A stretch of DNA of 64,000 nt from Bradyrhizobium diazoefficiens (GTDB taxonomy: Bacteria > Pseudomonadota > Alphaproteobacteria > Rhizobiales > Xanthobacteraceae). Below the pieces are notes generated by a model. That model did not search any database and was not told the DNA's origin. It saw nothing but the letters and a program-made list of their open reading frames with translations. The translations under genes were made by a program, and so were the position numbers. This document shows, in pieces, positions 25,207-36,534 of this stretch. Positions within the stretch are counted from its first letter, which is position 1. Each line of letters starts with the position of its first letter. The stretch spans positions 2,666,001 to 2,730,000 of the forward strand of contig NZ_CP067101.1 of assembly GCF_016616425.1 (NCBI RefSeq), given 5' to 3'.

Positions 25207-25701
25207 CTGGCTGATGAAAGCGTAATGCGCATTGGCGACGCCGCCAACCATCAGAGCCTCGACCACGGGCTCGGCGATCTCGCCTGCCGCGGCCCAGTCG
25301 ACGAGGAAATTGGCCCCCGTCCCGCCGCGCACGTCGTCGGTCGGAATGAAGATCGAGACGGTGGCGAGCGGCTTGAGTGCCACCGGTGCCTTCAGATAGC
25401 TCTCGACCTGCTTGCCTGCGGTATCAAAATAGGCGATGCGTTTGATGATCAGGGGCTGGGTCTCGGAGGCGTTGTGCACGCTCAAGGTCACCGAGAAGTC
25501 GACGCGCAGCTTACCGTGGCTCATCGCAACGCTGGAATAGGCCGGCACATAGAACCCGCCGGAGACGGCGAGTTCGTCTTTCGGCATTGCCGTGAGGGAA
25601 TCGGCAAAGTTTTGTTCGATATTGACCTTGGATTGTGCGGCGGCGGGCACGGCAAAGGCGAGGGGGCATAGCAGCGCTGCCGCGAGCAGGCCCTTTCGCA
25701 T
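25177..25701 (-). CDS. Exported DUF3124 protein
   Basis: A 174-residue protein with a signal peptide (MRKGLLAAALLCPLAFAVPA, cut after AAA). The mature domain is DUF3124: YVPAYSSVAMSHGKLRVDF, SVHNASETQPLIIKRIAYFD, KAPVALKPLATVSIFI, and the typical GGTGANFLVDWAA. The start was set at the signal peptide; the longer frame would overlap the divergent antiporter gene. The C-terminus (RPTRTASK) is encoded by a 30-bp tandem repeat whose neighbours extend the same frame. Periplasmic; function unknown. Confidence 0.82.
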   Translation of the reverse strand: MRKGLLAAALLCPLAFAVPAAAQSKVNIEQNFADSLTAMPKDELAVSGGFYVPAYSSVAMSHGKLRVDFSVTLSVHNASETQPLIIKRIAYFDTAGKQVESYLKAPVALKPLATVSIFIPTDDVRGGTGANFLVDWAAAGEIAEPVVEALMVGGVANAHYAFISQGRPTRTASK

Positions 25702-25768
25702 GTGACGAATTGCTCGTTTGCCGCGCCGCGACCCGTCTCTACGGTGCGGCAAAACGGACCGATTTGGC

Positions 25769-27499
25769 ATGCACGAGCTCATTCGCGACATCACTCTCTG
25801 TATTCTGTTTGCCTGGATGCTGGGCCTGCTTGCCCATTTCTCCCGGCAGCCGCTGATCCTGGCCTATCTTATCGCCGGCTTCTGCATAGGTCCATTCGGC
25901 GCCGGCTGGGTCAAGTCGGAGGAATCGATCGGCGTCATCTCGGAGCTCGGCCTGATCTTCATGCTGTTCATGATTGGGCTGGAAATCGACCTGAAGAAGA
26001 TCGTGCGGGCAGGAAAGGTGATCCTGTTGGCGGCGGGCGGCCAGCTGCTCGGCGGCTGCCTGCTCGGGGTCCTGTTCTTCGTCGGCATCGGTCTGTCGCT
26101 CGGCGGCGGGCACTTCGATGCGGTCTATCTCTGCGTCGCCTGCGCGCTGTCGAGCACCGTCATCATCGTCAAGGTGCTCTACGAGAAGCGCGAGCTCGAC
26201 ACGCTGCCGGGGCGCGTCACGCTCGGCGTGCTGGTGCTCCAGGACATCTTTGCCATCCTGTTCCTGGCGGTGCAGCCGAGCCTTGCCAATCTGCAGGCCA
26301 GCGTCATCCTGCTCTCGATCGGCCGTGTCGCGGTGCTGGTCGCTGCCGCGCTGCTGGTCAGCCGCTACGTGCTGCCGCGCTTGTTCCACCAGATCGCCCG
26401 GCGGCCCGAGCTGATCCTGCTCGGCGCGCTGGCCTGGTGTTTCCTCGTCGCCGAGACGGCCGAGCGGCTGTCGCTGTCGCGCGAGATGGGCGCCCTGATC
26501 GCCGGCGTCTCGCTCTCGACCTTTCCCTACGCGCTGGACGTCACCGCCAAGGTCACCACGCTCCGCGACTTCTTCATCACCCTGTTCTTCGTCGCACTCG
26601 GCATGACCATTCCCGTCCCTGGCCTCTCCGTGATCGGGCTGGCGTTGATGATCGCGGCGTTCACGGTCGTGAGCCGCCTCGTCACCACCTTCACGCCGCT
26701 CTATCTGATGAAGCAGGGCCTGCGCGCCAGCCTGTTGCCGGCGCTGAACCTCGCGCAGATCTCCGAATTTTCGCTCGTGGTGATCCAGACCGGCGTCGCC
26801 GACCACCACATCGCAGCCGAGACGGCAAATGCCGCCTCTTTCGCCTTCGTCGTGCTGGCAGTGCTCTCGACCTTCGTGATGACCCGCAGCGACGAGATCA
26901 CCCGTTGGGCGATCGATCCCTTGAAGCGGATCGGCCTGCGCGACCTCGACCATGGCGGCGGCCATGCCGAGGAGGGACATGAGGGCGGCCATGGCGAGGC
27001 CCGCCGTATCGTCATTCTCGGCTTTTTCCGTGCGGCGAGCGCGCTGCTGGCCGAGATCGAACGGCAGACGCCGGTGCTGCTGGAGCAGATCACCGTGGTC
27101 GACTTCAACCCCAATGTGTATCAGACCCTGATGTCGCGCGGCCTGCACGTGATCTATGGCGACATCAGCAATGTCGATACGCTGCTCCATGCCGGCGTCG
27201 GCAAGTCAGAGATGATCATCCTCAGTGTGCCGGATTCGCTGCTGAAGGGCGCCAGCAACGAGAAGCTGGTTCGCCACGTGCGCGCGCTGAACCCGACTGC
27301 CATGATCGTGGCCGCGGCCGACCTTTTGGCCGACGTCGGCGCGCTCTACGAGGCCGGTGCCAGCTACGTCACGGTGACCAGGCTCAGCGATGCCCATGAG
27401 CTGTTCACTGCGATCGAAGCCGCCCAGGCCGGACTGCTGGCCGACAAGCGCGCCGAGCTCGATCTGCGGCTGGGCGAGCGCCGCGAAGTGCTGCCTTGA
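25769..27499 (+). CDS. CPA2 cation/proton antiporter with TrkA-N domain (Kef-like)
   Basis: A 576-residue protein. Residues 1-390 hold about 12 membrane helices with CPA2 features (LAYLIAGFCIGPFGAGW, IGLEIDLKKI, LVLQDIFAILFL with the conserved Gln-Asp). A His/Gly-rich linker (HGGGHAEEGHEGGHGE, near 405-420) may bind metal. The C-terminus (about 425-545) is a TrkA-N Rossmann domain beginning RRIVILGFFRAAS. The GRGxxG nucleotide motif is weakened there, so nucleotide control may differ. Probably exports K+ or Na+ in exchange for H+. Start codon sits 67 bases from the divergent DUF3124 start. Confidence 0.9.
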   Translation: MHELIRDITLCILFAWMLGLLAHFSRQPLILAYLIAGFCIGPFGAGWVKSEESIGVISELGLIFMLFMIGLEIDLKKIVRAGKVILLAAGGQLLGGCLLGVLFFVGIGLSLGGGHFDAVYLCVACALSSTVIIVKVLYEKRELDTLPGRVTLGVLVLQDIFAILFLAVQPSLANLQASVILLSIGRVAVLVAAALLVSRYVLPRLFHQIARRPELILLGALAWCFLVAETAERLSLSREMGALIAGVSLSTFPYALDVTAKVTTLRDFFITLFFVALGMTIPVPGLSVIGLALMIAAFTVVSRLVTTFTPLYLMKQGLRASLLPALNLAQISEFSLVVIQTGVADHHIAAETANAASFAFVVLAVLSTFVMTRSDEITRWAIDPLKRIGLRDLDHGGGHAEEGHEGGHGEARRIVILGFFRAASALLAEIERQTPVLLEQITVVDFNPNVYQTLMSRGLHVIYGDISNVDTLLHAGVGKSEMIILSVPDSLLKGASNEKLVRHVRALNPTAMIVAAADLLADVGALYEAGASYVTVTRLSDAHELFTAIEAAQAGLLADKRAELDLRLGERREVLP

Positions 27500-27599
27500 G
27501 GGCGCCGGCCGCCTTCCCCTCGGACCGTCTGCGCCTATATTCCTGGTATCTTCAATGCAGGCCTGGCCTCCGGTGGCCCGCGGCCCGGAATATGTGGTT

Positions 27600-27612
27600 G
27601 TGTCCAGGACAC
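27600..27612. promoter_or_regulatory. Perfect short palindrome upstream of ribBX
   Basis: GTGTCC-A-GGACAC, about 60 bases before the ribBX start codon. Could be an operator. I see no FMN (RFN) riboswitch in the 170-base leader. Confidence 0.25.
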
Positions 27613-27669
27613 TAGCGCTTGCGCCCAAGTCCGGCTAAGCCTCCCGGCATAACCGATAGAGATTGGGAA

Positions 27670-28746
27670 ATGCCCGATAGCGTTCAGGAAGTCTTGCAGG
27701 CCTTTGTCCGGGGTGAGCTCGTGGTCGTCACTGACGACGACGACCGCGAGGGCGAGGGCGATCTGATCGTCGCCGCCTCGCTCTGCACCGCCGAGAAGAT
27801 GGCATTCATCATCCGCCACACCTCCGGTATCGTCTGCGCACCCGTGACCACCGAGGACGCGCGCCGCCTGCGGCTGGATCCGATGGTGGCGCACAACGAT
27901 TCCGCGCACACCACCGCGTTCACCGTCTCGATCGACTACAAGCCCGACGGCGGCACCGGCATTTCCGCCGAGGAGCGCGCCTCCTGCTGCCGCGCGCTGT
28001 CCAACCCCAATGTCGGCGCCAACGATTTCGCCCGGCCGGGCCACATCTTCCCGCTGATCGCCAAGGATGGCGGCGTGCTGCTGCGCTCGGGCCATACCGA
28101 GGCCGCCGTCGATCTCTGCAAGCTCTGCGGCCTGCCGCCGGTCGGCGTCATCAGCGAATTGATGAACGACGACGGCAGCGTGATGAAGGGCGAGCAGGTC
28201 GCCCGCTTTGCCGCCCAGCACAAGCTCAAGCACGTCACCATCGCGGACATGATCGCCTACCGCCAGGCGCGCGAGAAGCTGATCGAGCGGGTCTCGACCT
28301 TCGTCACCGAAAGCCCGATCGGACCCTTGCAAGGCTATGCCTACCGCTCGCCGTTCGATTCCATCGCCCACGTCGCTTTCGTATACAACGGCGTCGGCGA
28401 CGGCAAGAACGTGCTGACGCGCTTTCACAAGCCGAACATCGTCAAGGACATCTTCACGGGGCACAAGCGCATGGCGGCCGTGCTCGAGCATTTCAAGAAA
28501 TCCGGCCGTGGGGTACTGGTTTACTTGCGCGACGGCGCAGCCGGTGTCCCCGTGGCGGCGCTGCCCGACGAGTCGGCGACGGAGGCCGATCGCAACCGCC
28601 AATGGCGCGAGGTCGGCGTCGGCGCGCAGATACTGCGCGACCTCGGCGTTACCTCGATACGGCATCTCACCTCCTCGGTGCACGACTACAAGGGCCTGTC
28701 GGGCTTCGGCATCGAGATCGTCGCCAACGAGCAGCTTGAAAGCTGA
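27670..28746 (+). CDS. ribB: 3,4-dihydroxy-2-butanone 4-phosphate synthase with degenerate GCH II domain (RibBX)
   Basis: A 358-residue riboflavin-pathway protein. The N-terminal half (about 1-205) is a complete DHBP synthase: DDDDREGEGDLIVAA acidic loop, HTSGIVC, HNDSAHTTAFTVSID and FARPGHIFPL. It converts ribulose 5-phosphate to DHBP plus formate. The C-terminal half resembles GTP cyclohydrolase II, but the three zinc-binding Cys region (normally SECLTGD...RCDCG) reads FHKPNIVKDIFTGHKRM with no Cys. This matches RibBX-type proteins, so GTP cyclohydrolase II must come from another gene. Start at ATG 27670; ribosome site weak. Confidence 0.92.
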   Translation: MPDSVQEVLQAFVRGELVVVTDDDDREGEGDLIVAASLCTAEKMAFIIRHTSGIVCAPVTTEDARRLRLDPMVAHNDSAHTTAFTVSIDYKPDGGTGISAEERASCCRALSNPNVGANDFARPGHIFPLIAKDGGVLLRSGHTEAAVDLCKLCGLPPVGVISELMNDDGSVMKGEQVARFAAQHKLKHVTIADMIAYRQAREKLIERVSTFVTESPIGPLQGYAYRSPFDSIAHVAFVYNGVGDGKNVLTRFHKPNIVKDIFTGHKRMAAVLEHFKKSGRGVLVYLRDGAAGVPVAALPDESATEADRNRQWREVGVGAQILRDLGVTSIRHLTSSVHDYKGLSGFGIEIVANEQLES

Positions 28747-28756
28747 CACGCAGTGT

Positions 28757-28860
28757 CGTTCCGGATCTGGCGCCGAAGGAGCCAGACCCGGAATCTCGAT
28801 GTTGTAGAGGGTGAGGAGATTCCGGTTCGACGCTTCGCCTCGCCCCGGAATGACCGAAAC
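28757..28860. repeat. Short palindromic intergenic repeat
   Basis: CGTTCCGGATCTGGCGCC...GGAGCCAGACCCGGAATCTCG, then GATTCCGGTTCGACGC...CCCCGGAATGAC. Imperfect inverted repeats of the CATTCCGGGG type common between Bradyrhizobium genes. Fills the gap between ribBX and the acyl-CoA dehydrogenase gene. Confidence 0.45.
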
Positions 28861-28941
28861 CAGGATGCAATTGCACTTGTTGCCGCGGCGCTTTAGTTTG
28901 TCGGGCAATTTTTGACGGAACCAGATGCGAAAGGACGTTTC

Positions 28942-30156
<1,215 letters not shown>

Positions 30157-30199
30157 GCTGACGCGCGGTAGAGCGCGTGAGATGACAGAATCTTCCAAG

Positions 30200-30306
30200 T
30201 GCATCATGGCCGGGCAAAAGCGCGAAGCACGTCTTCGCGCCAGATGTCCCGGCCATTCACGTTCTACTCCACGCGAAGGACGTGAATGCCTGGCACAGGG
30301 CGGGGC
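30200..30306. repeat. Palindromic intergenic repeat
   Basis: ATGGCCGGG...CCCGGCCAT with AAGCGCGAAGCACGTCTTCGCGC inside, then CACGT...ACGTG and a CAGGGCGGGGCATGAC tail. The style is that of dispersed Bradyrhizobium repeats. It supplies the upstream in-frame ATG of the next gene, which argues against that start. Confidence 0.5.
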
Positions 30307-30336
30307 ATGACGAAGTCAGCAAGCTATGAGCAAGCC

Positions 30337-31260
30337 ATGTCCGACAATGACGACGTCCCGTTCAACCGCAACTTTCCGCTGAACCCCGGCATCGTCGACG
30401 AGGTGCGCCCTGGCGTGCGCCGCGTGCTCTGTAACAATCCGAGCCCGTTCACCTTCACCGGCACCGTCAGCTACATCGTCGGCACCGGCAATGTCGCGAT
30501 CATCGATCCAGGCCCGGACGACGAGGCGCATGCGGCGGCGCTGCTCGATGCCGTGCGCGGCGAGACGGTGAGCCATATCTTCGTCACCCACACCCACCGC
30601 GACCATTCGCCGAATGCCGCGCGGATCAAACAGGCGACAGGGGCGACGGTTTATGCCGAAGGCCCGCACCGGGCCTCGCGCCCGCGTTTCGAGAGCGAGA
30701 AGCACGATCCGGAATCCGGCGCCGATCGCGATTTTGCACCAGACGTCAACGTCGCACATGGCGACGTCGTCGAAGGCGACGGTTGGCGGCTCGAAGCGGT
30801 GGCGACGCCGGGGCATACTGCCAATCATCTGGCATTCGCCTGGCCGGAGCGAAAGTTCAATTTCGTCGGAGACCACGTGATGGGCTGGTCGACCTCGATC
30901 GTGGCGCCGCCCGACGGCTCGATGACCGACTACATGGACTCGCTCGACCGGCTCGCCGCACGCGAGGAAGATCTCTATTTCTCCGGCCACGGCCCCGAGA
31001 TTCCCGACGGCCAGCGCTTCGTGCGCTTCCTGATCCGTCACCGCAAGGCGCGCGAGGCCTCGATCCTGCACCGCCTCGCCAAGGGCGAGACCGACATCCC
31101 GACCATGGTCCGCGCGATCTATATCGGCATCGATCCCAGGCTGACGACCGCCGCCGGCTATTCCGTGCTGGCGCACCTGGAAGATCTGGTCGCTCGCGGC
31201 ATCGTCGCCACCGAGGGCGATCCCGTGATCATGGGGACGTACCGGATGGCAAACGCGTAG
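30337..31260 (+). CDS. MBL-fold metallo-hydrolase (LACTB2-like)
   Basis: A 307-residue hydrolase. Metal ligands lie in THTHRDHSP (HxHxDH), ATPGHTANH, VGDHVMGW and the late His in FSGHGPE. The C-terminus (about 220-300) is a winged-helix-like tail as in LACTB2-type proteins. Members cut thioesters, lactones or RNA, so the substrate is open. An ATG ten codons upstream (30307) lies in repeat sequence, so MSDNDDVPFN is preferred. Genes on the right converge. Confidence 0.85.
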   Translation: MSDNDDVPFNRNFPLNPGIVDEVRPGVRRVLCNNPSPFTFTGTVSYIVGTGNVAIIDPGPDDEAHAAALLDAVRGETVSHIFVTHTHRDHSPNAARIKQATGATVYAEGPHRASRPRFESEKHDPESGADRDFAPDVNVAHGDVVEGDGWRLEAVATPGHTANHLAFAWPERKFNFVGDHVMGWSTSIVAPPDGSMTDYMDSLDRLAAREEDLYFSGHGPEIPDGQRFVRFLIRHRKAREASILHRLAKGETDIPTMVRAIYIGIDPRLTTAAGYSVLAHLEDLVARGIVATEGDPVIMGTYRMANA

Positions 31261-31269
31261 CTCTTTCGC

Positions 31270-31308
31270 CGTCGTTCCGGGCTCGCGCCGGCGCGCGCCC
31301 CGGAATGA
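31270..31308. terminator. Palindrome between convergent genes
   Basis: CGTTCCGGGCTCGCGCC / GGCGCGCGCCCCGGAATG forms an imperfect stem between the stops of the MBL hydrolase and DUF1499 genes. No T-run. It is both a repeat-family member and a possible bidirectional terminator. Confidence 0.4.
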
Positions 31309-31311
31309 TGG

Positions 31312-32166
31312 CTATTTCTTCACCGTCTTTGCCGGCGCCTTCGGCGGCGTCACCGGCGTCTTCTTCACCGGCTTGAGCGCGTCCGCATCGGCGGCGGCGC
31401 TGAGATCGTCGATGAATTTCTTGACGCGCGCGGCGTTGCTGCCGAGATCGCGGTCGAAATTGCGCGAGGCCGAGCGGATATCGACGCGGGAATCATCGCC
31501 ATCCGCCACGAATCTGATCGAAACATCCTCGCGAAAACCCATGATCGGGGTGCGCGCTACTGCCTCGATGTGGCCGATGCGGCGCGGCGGCTGCGGTGCG
31601 CGCGCGTCGATGACGATCCATTTGCGTTTGTTGACGAGCTGAAGCGCGATCGCATAGGCACGGTCGACTGAAATCTCGAGCTCGACGGGCGCGATATCAG
31701 GATAGAAGCGGCGCTGCTGCTCCGCCGAATAGAGGCCGGCATAGACTGCGGTATTGGTGCCCTCGCCGGTGCGAAGGCGCGCCAGCGCGTCGAAACGCGG
31801 CGGATCGATCGGGTCGGTGGTGATGTCGTGGATCGGCGGCAGCGTGCGATATTGCAGGCCGAGATAGGCGGGATAGGCGAGGATCGCCCCGTCGATCAGG
31901 AAGGCGAGCAGGATGCGCGCCATGCCGCGCGAGCCGTTCTGCCAGATCGCGGCAAAGCCGGCGAGCCCGAACAGGATCGAGAGGCCGACGATCGCGAGCC
32001 CGCCGAAGAAGGTCGCAAGCGCGGGCTTCGGCTCCAGGAAATCGAAGCGGACGACGATGATCGACACCACCACCGCCACCACCGCGAACACGGCCAGATT
32101 GCGCGCCCAGCTCGCGAGGCTGGACACGGGCTCCGGCTGATAGGGAGCGGAAAACCTGCGCGCCAT
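31312..32166 (-). CDS. DUF1499 membrane protein
   Basis: A 284-residue protein. Three hydrophobic segments fill residues 20-105 (LAVFAVVAVVVSIIVV, LATFFGGLAIVGLSILFGLA, ILLAFLIDGAILAYPAYLG). The soluble DUF1499 domain follows (about 110-265): HDITTDPIDPPRFDAL, then VDRAYAIALQLVNKRKW, HIEAVARTPIMGFREDVSIRF and RVDIRSASR. A Lys/Pro/Ala-rich tail ends it. DUF1499 has a conserved fold with no established function; the fusion to membrane helices is common in rhizobia. Confidence 0.85.
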   Translation of the reverse strand: MARRFSAPYQPEPVSSLASWARNLAVFAVVAVVVSIIVVRFDFLEPKPALATFFGGLAIVGLSILFGLAGFAAIWQNGSRGMARILLAFLIDGAILAYPAYLGLQYRTLPPIHDITTDPIDPPRFDALARLRTGEGTNTAVYAGLYSAEQQRRFYPDIAPVELEISVDRAYAIALQLVNKRKWIVIDARAPQPPRRIGHIEAVARTPIMGFREDVSIRFVADGDDSRVDIRSASRNFDRDLGSNAARVKKFIDDLSAAADADALKPVKKTPVTPPKAPAKTVKK

Positions 32167-32312
32167 AGTGCTCGATTTCCGATTTGGGCCGCCGTTCGTC
32201 GGGTTCGATGGCGGCGGGAAGAAGCTGACCTAGCGCATTTTTCAAGGAGCTGTGAAGCGGTTTATCCGGGGTAGGGCGCTTGGCGATTGCCGTCCGTTGT
32301 CCCGCAACTGCG

Positions 32313-32345
32313 AAATGGGGCGCGCGGGAGCGCGCCCCATTTTTT
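32313..32345. terminator. Strong intrinsic terminator hairpin
   Basis: An 11-bp stem ATGGGGCGCGC / GCGCGCCCCAT with GGGA loop, flanked by AAA on the left and TTTTT on the right. It lies 25 bases beyond the stop of the leftward binding-protein gene. The flanking A and T runs let it work in both directions, better rightward. Confidence 0.75.
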
Positions 32346-32369
32346 CGATCATGGCGCCGGACGTGAGTA

Positions 32370-33575
32370 TCAGTGCTTGATCAGCGGGCAGGTCGAGTCG
32401 GACAGCTTTCCGAACGCCTCCTCGCCCGACATCGTCTGAACGAGCTTGTAGTAATCCCAAGGATGCTTGGACTCGTCGGGCTTCTTCACCTGCATAATGT
32501 ACATCTCGTGTTCCATTAGCCCGTCGGCGCGGATCTTGCCGTTGCTGGTGAACATGTCGTCGATCTTCATCTTCTTGAGCTCCGCCATCACCTTGTCGGA
32601 GTCCGTGGTACCTGCAGCCTTGACCGCGTTGAGATAAGTCATGGTTGCCGAATAGTATCCCGCCTGATTCATGGTCGGCTCGCGCTTCGTCTTCTCGTAA
32701 TAGCGCTTGGCGAAGGCGCGGGTCTTGTCGTTGAGATCCCAATACCAGCCGGTGGTGAGGTAGAGGCCTTGTGCGGTCTTGAGCCCGAGGCTGTGAATGT
32801 CGCTGATGAAGGCGAGCAATGCGGCGGGCTTCATCGTCTTGGCGATGCCGAACTCATCGGCGGCCTTGATCGAGTTGGTGAAGTCGTTGCCGGCGTTGGC
32901 GAGCCCCAACACCTGGGCCCCGGAGCTCTGAGCCTGGAGCAGATAACTTGAGAAGTCGGACGTCGAGAGCGGGACGCGTACGGCACCGACTACCTGGCCG
33001 CCATTTGCTTCGACGACCTTCGAGGCGGCTTCCTGCAACTGCGTGCCGAAGGCATAGTCGGCCGTGAGAAAGAACCAGGTCTTGCCGCCCTGCTTCACCA
33101 TGGTCTTGGCGGTACCGTTGCCGAGCGACGTGGTGTCGTAGACGTAGTGCACGGTGTAGGGTGTGCAGTCCTTGCCGGTGAGCGAGGCGCCGGCGGCGCC
33201 GATCGCGATGAACGGGATCTTCTTCTCCTTGGCGGCATTGTTCATCGCTAGGCTGACGCCGGTGTTCGATCCGCCGAGAATCATCGTGACGCCGTCGCGG
33301 TCGGCCCATTCGCGGAATTTCTGCGCACCGACGTCGGGCTTGTTCTGGTGGTCGGTCACCATGAATTCGATCTTGTTGCCGAGCACGTTGCCGCCGAAAT
33401 CCTCGATCGCCATCTTGGCCGCCTCGACGCCACCCGGTCCGACCACGTCGGCGTAGAGCCCGGACATGTCGTCGATGTCCCCGATCACGACTTTGTTATC
33501 GGCCGCGTGTGCAGCCGTGGCTGCGACTGACGCAGCGAGCAGCCAGGGGATCGTCTTCAGCGCAATGTATTTCAT
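32370..33575 (-). CDS. Branched-chain amino acid-type ABC substrate-binding protein
   Basis: A 401-residue periplasmic binding protein. A signal peptide (MKYIALKTIPWLLAASVAA, cut after AHA) precedes a type I periplasmic binding fold typical of the Liv/HAAT family: VVIGDIDDMSGLYADVVGPG, AAKMAIEDFGGNVLG, FMVTDHQNKPDVGAQKF, MILGGSNTGVSLA. Rhizobia hold many such proteins for amino acids, aromatic acids or amides. No permease or ATPase gene is adjacent, so it is an orphan that must use a transporter encoded elsewhere. Bounded by terminators on both sides. Confidence 0.92.
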   Translation of the reverse strand: MKYIALKTIPWLLAASVAATAAHAADNKVVIGDIDDMSGLYADVVGPGGVEAAKMAIEDFGGNVLGNKIEFMVTDHQNKPDVGAQKFREWADRDGVTMILGGSNTGVSLAMNNAAKEKKIPFIAIGAAGASLTGKDCTPYTVHYVYDTTSLGNGTAKTMVKQGGKTWFFLTADYAFGTQLQEAASKVVEANGGQVVGAVRVPLSTSDFSSYLLQAQSSGAQVLGLANAGNDFTNSIKAADEFGIAKTMKPAALLAFISDIHSLGLKTAQGLYLTTGWYWDLNDKTRAFAKRYYEKTKREPTMNQAGYYSATMTYLNAVKAAGTTDSDKVMAELKKMKIDDMFTSNGKIRADGLMEHEMYIMQVKKPDESKHPWDYYKLVQTMSGEEAFGKLSDSTCPLIKH

Positions 33576-33673
33576 TCGGAGCGTTCCTTGTTGTTCTTCT
33601 GCAGTGGGGCAGGAAGTTAGAAAGCCGACGCGTCAGCTCCAATTGGTCTTTCGTCGCGCAGATTCAAACAAAG

Positions 33674-33699
33674 ATCCGGCCCTCGGAGGAGGGCCGGAT
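33674..33699 (-). terminator. Intrinsic terminator of the acyl-CoA ligase gene
   Basis: An 11-bp perfect stem ATCCGGCCCTC / GAGGGCCGGAT with a 4-base loop, followed on the minus strand by CTTTGTTTG. Lies 25 bases after the ligase stop and insulates the binding-protein gene. Confidence 0.7.
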
Positions 33700-33724
33700 T
33701 GCGTGATCTCGCGCTATTCTGGAC

Positions 33725-35353
<1,629 letters not shown>

Positions 35354-35418
35354 TCCGACGTTCCTCCGAGAAGTCGCTGGGCGCGTTATCGCTCTCAGCG
35401 TTGGGCCAAAGAATTGCC

Positions 35419-36498
35419 ATGAGTTTTAGCCTGCCGGACTTTCGCCGCAAATGGTCTTGTCGCGGCTATATGTCCGCTGGCGCGGCAATGGTTACCGCCG
35501 CGCTCGGACTATCGCTCATGCTCGCCGACAGGGCAGAGGCGCGAAAATATGCTTCCCCGCTGGATATTTTCGGCATTGCCGCACCACGTCCGCGTGCGAA
35601 GGTTCATTCCGCCAGGATCCCGCTACCGAGGCCGCGCCCCGAGGAGGCCCCCAAAGCATCAGACGAGGCTCCGCCGGAGACTGACGGCAAGCTTCCTCCG
35701 GACAAGCCGGGGCTCGACAAGCCTGCCGAGGCTGCGCCGCCAGCCCAGAAACCGGTCTCGGCCTGCCGTCTCGCGCTGACCGAGGAGATCGCGATCGCGC
35801 CCTCGATTCCGGATATCCGTGGCCCCGGCGCATGCGGCGGCGAGGATCTGGTGCGGCTGGAAGCCGTCGTGCTGCCGGACAAGCGCAAGGTGACGGTCAA
35901 GCCGGCGGCGATCCTCCGCTGCACTATGGCGTCCGCGATCGCCGATTGGCTGCGCAAGGACATGGAGCCGCTGGCCACCAGCCTCGGCTCGACCATCAGC
36001 GAGCTTGATAATTTCGATTCGTTCGAGTGCCGCGGCCGCAACCGCGTCGCAGGGGCGATGCTGTCAGAGCACGGCAAGGCCAACGCCATCGACGTCCGTG
36101 CCATCAAGCTTGCCAACGGGCAATCGATCGGCCTCACCGACCGCACCCTGTCGCGCGAGGTGCGCGAGCGCGTGCTGCACTCGGTCTGCGCGCGGTTTTC
36201 CACCGTGCTCGGCCCGGGCTCCGACTGGTACCATGAGGACCATATCCATCTCGACCTGGCGCAGCGGCGCAACGACTACCGGATCTGCCAGTGGAACGTC
36301 TGGGACCCGCTGCCGCAGGTCGCCCCGCTGTTGCCGGCGGAACGCCCCGAAGAGGCGCCGCCACGCGAGGCCGCGGCCAAGCCCGAGGCAAACGATGGAG
36401 CCGACGACGAGGCGGCGGCAAAGTCAGCCGCATCTGCGGACAAGCCGGCGGCCGACAAGGTCCAGCGGTCCAGGCCCGCAACAAAAAAGCGCCGGTAA
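35419..36498 (+). CDS. Extensin-family (peptidase M15-like) envelope protein
   Basis: A 359-residue exported protein. A membrane/signal segment (AAMVTAALGLSLMLA) is followed by a Pro/Lys/Glu-rich spacer (about 55-115), then the extensin-like domain (about 118-300): CRLALTEE, GACGGEDLVRLEAV, ILRCTMASAIADWL, SFECRGRNR, SEHGKANAIDVRAI and WYHEDHIHLDLA. The HGxAxAxD and DHIHxD elements match zinc-binding residues of M15-type peptidoglycan peptidases. A Lys/Ala-rich tail ends it. Probably periplasmic cell-wall binding or hydrolysis. Confidence 0.85.
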   Translation: MSFSLPDFRRKWSCRGYMSAGAAMVTAALGLSLMLADRAEARKYASPLDIFGIAAPRPRAKVHSARIPLPRPRPEEAPKASDEAPPETDGKLPPDKPGLDKPAEAAPPAQKPVSACRLALTEEIAIAPSIPDIRGPGACGGEDLVRLEAVVLPDKRKVTVKPAAILRCTMASAIADWLRKDMEPLATSLGSTISELDNFDSFECRGRNRVAGAMLSEHGKANAIDVRAIKLANGQSIGLTDRTLSREVRERVLHSVCARFSTVLGPGSDWYHEDHIHLDLAQRRNDYRICQWNVWDPLPQVAPLLPAERPEEAPPREAAAKPEANDGADDEAAAKSAASADKPAADKVQRSRPATKKRR

Positions 36499-36510
36499 AC
36501 CGGCGCTTTT
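36485..36510. terminator. Bidirectional terminator over a stop codon
   Basis: AAAAGCGCCGG / CCGGCGCTTTT with a TAAA loop. The loop contains the TAA stop of the extensin-family gene. A-run on the left and T-run on the right allow use by both converging genes. Confidence 0.8.
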
Positions 36511-36534
36511 GAAAAGCCTCGGGCAATGCCTCTC

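Noticed and set aside
27500..27669. FMN riboswitch before ribBX
   Set aside because: No RFN-like conserved stems in the leader.
28912..28941. GGAAC...CGTT before the glutaryl-CoA dehydrogenase gene
   Set aside because: The spacer is only 14 bases and the site overlaps the ribosome-binding region.
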